Notes under the pieces: model-generated | What the model saw: only the letters and a program-made list of their open reading frames with translations | Databases searched by the model: none | What the model was told of the DNA's origin: nothing | In this document: one piece after another, positions 61,130 through 64,000 of the stretch | How the letters are laid out: every line of letters starts with the position of its first letter | Position numbering within the stretch: the stretch's first letter is position 1 | Position numbers and translations under genes: made by a program | From: Microbacterium sp. Au-Mic1 | Lineage (GTDB): Bacteria > Actinomycetota > Actinomycetes > Actinomycetales > Microbacteriaceae | Assembly (NCBI RefSeq): GCF_021341785.1 | Contig: NZ_JAJTTF010000008.1 | Coordinates: 62,001-126,000 of the forward strand | Direction: 5' to 3' | Length of the DNA: 64,000 nucleotides

Positions 61130-62503
61130 ATGTCAACGCCCGACGAAACCCTGGCCTCACCGACCGAGCTCACGGCTCAAGTCACGGAGGGCCGCTTCAA
61201 ACGGGTGCTCGGAGTGCCCTCGCTCGTCCTGTTCGGCCTCGTCTACATGGTGCCGTTGACGGCGTTCACGACGTACGGGATCGTCACCCAGCTCACCGGC
61301 GGACGCGTCGCCGCGACCTACATCATCACGCTCGTCGCGATGGTGTTCACGGCGCGGTCGTACGCGCGGATGTCGGTCGCCTATCCGTACTCCGGATCCG
61401 CCTACGTCTACACCCAGCAGTCGTTCGGCGGCGCCCTCGGCTTCCTCGCCGGCTGGGCGCTGCTGCTCGACTACCTGTTCCTGCCGATGATCAACTACCT
61501 CATCATCGGCCTCTACATGGGCAGCAGCTTCCCCGGGGTGCCCACCTGGGTCTGGATCGTCGCCGCCATCGCGATCGTGACCGTGCTCAACATCGTCGGG
61601 ATCGTGTCCGTCGCCCGCGCGAACTTCGTGATCATCGCCGTGCAGGCCGTGTTCATCGTCGCGTTCATCGCACTCTCCGTCGGCGCCGCATCCGGTCACG
61701 GCGTCGACCCGCTCACACCGTTCACCGGAGACGGCACCGTCAGCAGCTTCCTTCCCCTGTTCCAGGGCGCGGCGATCCTGTGCCTGTCCTTCCTCGGCTT
61801 CGACTCGGTCTCGACCCTCGCCGAGGAGGCGAAGGACTCCCGGCGCACGGTACCCAGGGCCATCATGATCGTCACCATCGCCGCGGGGCTGCTGTTCATC
61901 CTGCTCACCTACGTCGCCCAGATCGCCTACCCGTCGAACCGCTTCACCTCCGCCGACACCGCGAGCATCGAGGTGGTCGCCTCGCTCGGTCAGCAGTGGC
62001 TGTCCACCCTGTTCATCGCGGGCTTCATCGCCGGCAGCATCGGATCCGCCCTCACCTCGCAAGCCTCCGTGGCCCGGATCCTGTTCGCGATGGGACGGGA
62101 CGGAGTGCTGCCCCGCGCCGTCTTCGGACACCTGAACAAGCGCTTCGGCACCCCGGTGATCCCGATCCTCATCGTCTCGGTCGTCTCGCTCTACGCACTG
62201 TTCGCCGATCTGCTCACCGTGTCGAACATGATCAGCTTCGGCGCCCTCATCGCGTTCTCCTGCGTGAACCTGGCGACGATCAAGCACTACTTCGTCGATC
62301 GCGGCGAGCGCAGCGGATGGAACGCGGTCCGCAACCTCGTCCTGCCCGGCATCGGCTTCGCGCTCACGGTCTGGCTGTGGACGAACCTCTCCGGCATGAC
62401 CTTCGTCGTCGGCCTGTCCTGGCTGGCGATCGGCTTCGTGTTGCTCCTCATCGTCACGCGGTTCTTCCGCCGTCCCACCCCGACCCTCGATCTGAAGGAG
62501 TGA
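61130..62503 (+). CDS. APC-family permease, operon with amidohydrolase
   Basis: 457 residues with 12 predicted helices, starting after STPDETLASPTELTAQVTEG. KRVLGVPSLVLFGLVYMVPL and AGWALLLDYLFLPMINYLII carry APC features, and LSFLGFDSVSTLAEEAKDSR is the conserved loop. ATG 61130 has AGGAG upstream; an upstream in-frame ATG at 61103 lacks it. It feeds the amidohydrolase encoded two bases downstream. The substrate is probably an amino-acid-like or amide compound. Confidence 0.88.
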   Translation: MSTPDETLASPTELTAQVTEGRFKRVLGVPSLVLFGLVYMVPLTAFTTYGIVTQLTGGRVAATYIITLVAMVFTARSYARMSVAYPYSGSAYVYTQQSFGGALGFLAGWALLLDYLFLPMINYLIIGLYMGSSFPGVPTWVWIVAAIAIVTVLNIVGIVSVARANFVIIAVQAVFIVAFIALSVGAASGHGVDPLTPFTGDGTVSSFLPLFQGAAILCLSFLGFDSVSTLAEEAKDSRRTVPRAIMIVTIAAGLLFILLTYVAQIAYPSNRFTSADTASIEVVASLGQQWLSTLFIAGFIAGSIGSALTSQASVARILFAMGRDGVLPRAVFGHLNKRFGTPVIPILIVSVVSLYALFADLLTVSNMISFGALIAFSCVNLATIKHYFVDRGERSGWNAVRNLVLPGIGFALTVWLWTNLSGMTFVVGLSWLAIGFVLLLIVTRFFRRPTPTLDLKE

Positions 62504-62505
62504 CA

Positions 62506-64000
62506 TTGGTCGACACGATCGTCATCGCAGCGCGGGTGCACTCGCTCGCACCGGAGACCGCAGAGGGGGCGGACGCCGTCGCGATCACCGACGGACGCAT
62601 CACCGCCGTCGGGCCCAGAGCCGAGATCCTCCCGCTCGCGGAAGCGGCCACGGAGCTCATCACCCACGCGAGCGCGACGATCGTCCCCGGCCTCGTCGAC
62701 GCGCACAGCCACCCGATCTACAGCCTCGGGATCGTCCGCGGGCTGTCGTTGACGGGCGTGCACACCTATGCCGAGCTCGTCGCGGCCCTCGAGCGAGGGC
62801 GCGACGAGCAGGCCGGCGACGAGTGGTTCCTCGCCTGGGGCCTCGATCCGACCGCGTTCGAAGGACGCCCGATCGGCAACGCCGCGCTGCACGAGGTGCT
62901 CGGGAGCGACCGCCCCGCCTACATCAAGATGTTCGACGCGCATTCGGGCATCGCCTCGGCATCAGCCCTGGCCCGCGCGGGAATCGATGCTCCGGTGACG
63001 CATCCGGACGGATCCGGGGCGGTCGGCGACGAGGGCGGCCGCCTCACCGGGCACCTGATCGAGTTCCCGACCATGGAGATCGTCGAGCGGACCCTGCCCG
63101 TCCTGGGATTCGACGACCGGGTCGCACAGCTCCATCGCCTGCTGTCGGACATGGCCGCGGTCGGCATCACGGCGGCGCACGTCATGGACCTGCAGGACGA
63201 CGACGCGCTCGACCTGCTCGCCGCGATCGAGGCGTCCGGCGACCTGCCCGTGCGGCTGCGGATCTCTCCCTGGGTCACGCCCGAGACGACGGACGCAGAG
63301 GTCGCCGCGCTCGTCGGAATGCAGGGGCGCGGCGGCCGGCGGTACAGGGTCGAAGGCGTGAAGTTCTTCATCGACGGCACGGTGGAGGGCGGCACCGCCT
63401 GGCTTTCGCGTCCCGACGCCGAGGGCGAGGGTCTGTCCTCGACGTGGACGCCCGCCGAGGACTACGCGGAGCGGGTGCGACAGTTCGACGACGCCGGTGT
63501 GCCCACCGCGACACACGCGATCGGCGAGCAGGGGATCCGCTTCGTCGCGGAGACGCTCGCGGCTCTGCCGAAGGGCGGCGTGCCGCACCGCATCGAGCAC
63601 ATCGAATCCGTCGAAGACGACGTCATCGCGATGATCGGCGCGAACGGCATCGTTGCGAGCATGCAGCCGACGCACTGCACGCACCATGTGCGCAGGGACG
63701 GCTCCGACGACTGGTCGCGGCGTCTCGGCGCCGAGCGCGCGTCGCGCGCCTGGCGCACCGCCGACGTGCGCCGCAGCGGTGCGGTGCTCGCCCTCGGATC
63801 GGACTGGCCGGTCGCGGCGTTCGACCCGTGGGAGATCCTGGCGGACGCCCAGGGGCGTCGATCCGTCGCCATGGCCGGCTCCGCGCCCGTCGGCCCGGAA
63901 CAGGCGCTCACCGCCGTCGAGGCGCTCGAGGGGTACACGTCGCATGCGCATCGCGCGGTCGCGTCGGACGGAGGACGACTCGTCCCCGGTGCGCCCGCGG
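62506..64000 (+). CDS. YtcJ-like amidohydrolase (3' end outside window)
   Basis: The TTG start at 62506 lies two bases after the permease stop and has GAAGGAG upstream. The protein carries the amidohydrolase metal motif DAHSHP, then KFFIDGTVEGGTAWLS, then HAIGEQG, HRIEHIES and GSDWPVAAFDP. YtcJ-type proteins are metal-dependent amidases on small N-acyl compounds. The frame is open to the window end after ~498 codons, so only the final part is missing. It probably hydrolyses the compound imported by the permease. Confidence 0.85.
   Translation, partial: MVDTIVIAARVHSLAPETAEGADAVAITDGRITAVGPRAEILPLAEAATELITHASATIVPGLVDAHSHPIYSLGIVRGLSLTGVHTYAELVAALERGRDEQAGDEWFLAWGLDPTAFEGRPIGNAALHEVLGSDRPAYIKMFDAHSGIASASALARAGIDAPVTHPDGSGAVGDEGGRLTGHLIEFPTMEIVERTLPVLGFDDRVAQLHRLLSDMAAVGITAAHVMDLQDDDALDLLAAIEASGDLPVRLRISPWVTPETTDAEVAALVGMQGRGGRRYRVEGVKFFIDGTVEGGTAWLSRPDAEGEGLSSTWTPAEDYAERVRQFDDAGVPTATHAIGEQGIRFVAETLAALPKGGVPHRIEHIESVEDDVIAMIGANGIVASMQPTHCTHHVRRDGSDDWSRRLGAERASRAWRTADVRRSGAVLALGSDWPVAAFDPWEILADAQGRRSVAMAGSAPVGPEQALTAVEALEGYTSHAHRAVASDGGRLVPGAPA

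Overview
The window is a stretch of high-GC actinobacterial chromosome. Its gene families and habits point to the Microbacteriaceae, most likely Microbacterium or a close relative. The evidence is the very high GC content, a DUF7882-type protein, many tightly coupled ATGA overlaps, many starts with a -10 hexamer only 6-7 bases upstream (leaderless transcripts), and short dispersed repeats. I see no rRNA, tRNA, CRISPR array, transposase or phage genes. Genus is inferred from sequence character, not from a marker gene.

Layout. 1-7.8 kb: a truncated TetR regulator, a large LuxR-type ATPase regulator, a small helical protein, a FUSC membrane protein, a GH35 beta-galactosidase and an AlkD-like DNA repair protein. 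7.9-19.9 kb: the main accessory unit. A GntR/FCD regulator converges on a ten-gene minus-strand operon that runs from a lipoprotein solute-binding protein through a Dpp/Opp-type ABC importer to two paralogous sugar-isomerase-like TIM barrels, a covalent-flavin oxidase, an M24 fold protein with eroded metal ligands and an EthD-like protein. Matching TGG-N4-CCA operators lie at the regulator's own start and on the operon promoter. This looks like uptake plus oxidative breakdown of one unidentified small molecule.

19.9-30.4 kb: deoD, a HerA-like ATPase, a Ski2-like helicase, a protealysin-like M4 protease overlapping its emfourin-type inhibitor, a thioredoxin-reductase-like flavoprotein with a divergent XRE-cupin regulator, a WYL regulator and an epoxide hydrolase. 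30.4-42.7 kb: membrane proteins, an ArsR/SRPBCC pair, an ArsR-like/MFS divergent pair with paired operators, a secreted ParB/Srx-like protein with a class E sortase signal, a PadR-ABC1 kinase pair, an atypical membrane protein and RNase HI. 42.7-45.7 kb: the pantothenate operon (DUF2520 protein, panC, panD, panB).

46.0-48.7 kb: a lower-GC restriction-modification island with an NgoMIV-type endonuclease, a C5-cytosine methyltransferase and Vsr. 48.8-54.9 kb: MazG-like, DsrE-like and NERD proteins, a PKD protein with a lipoprotein, a TetR/SDR divergent pair and small proteins. 55.0-59.9 kb: an APC permease bracketed by eight copies of a 16-base motif, then purL, a 48-residue membrane peptide and a cupin. 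60.0-64.0 kb: a LacI regulator, an APC permease and a truncated YtcJ-like amidohydrolase, with a LacI-type operator placed exactly between the permease's -35 and -10.
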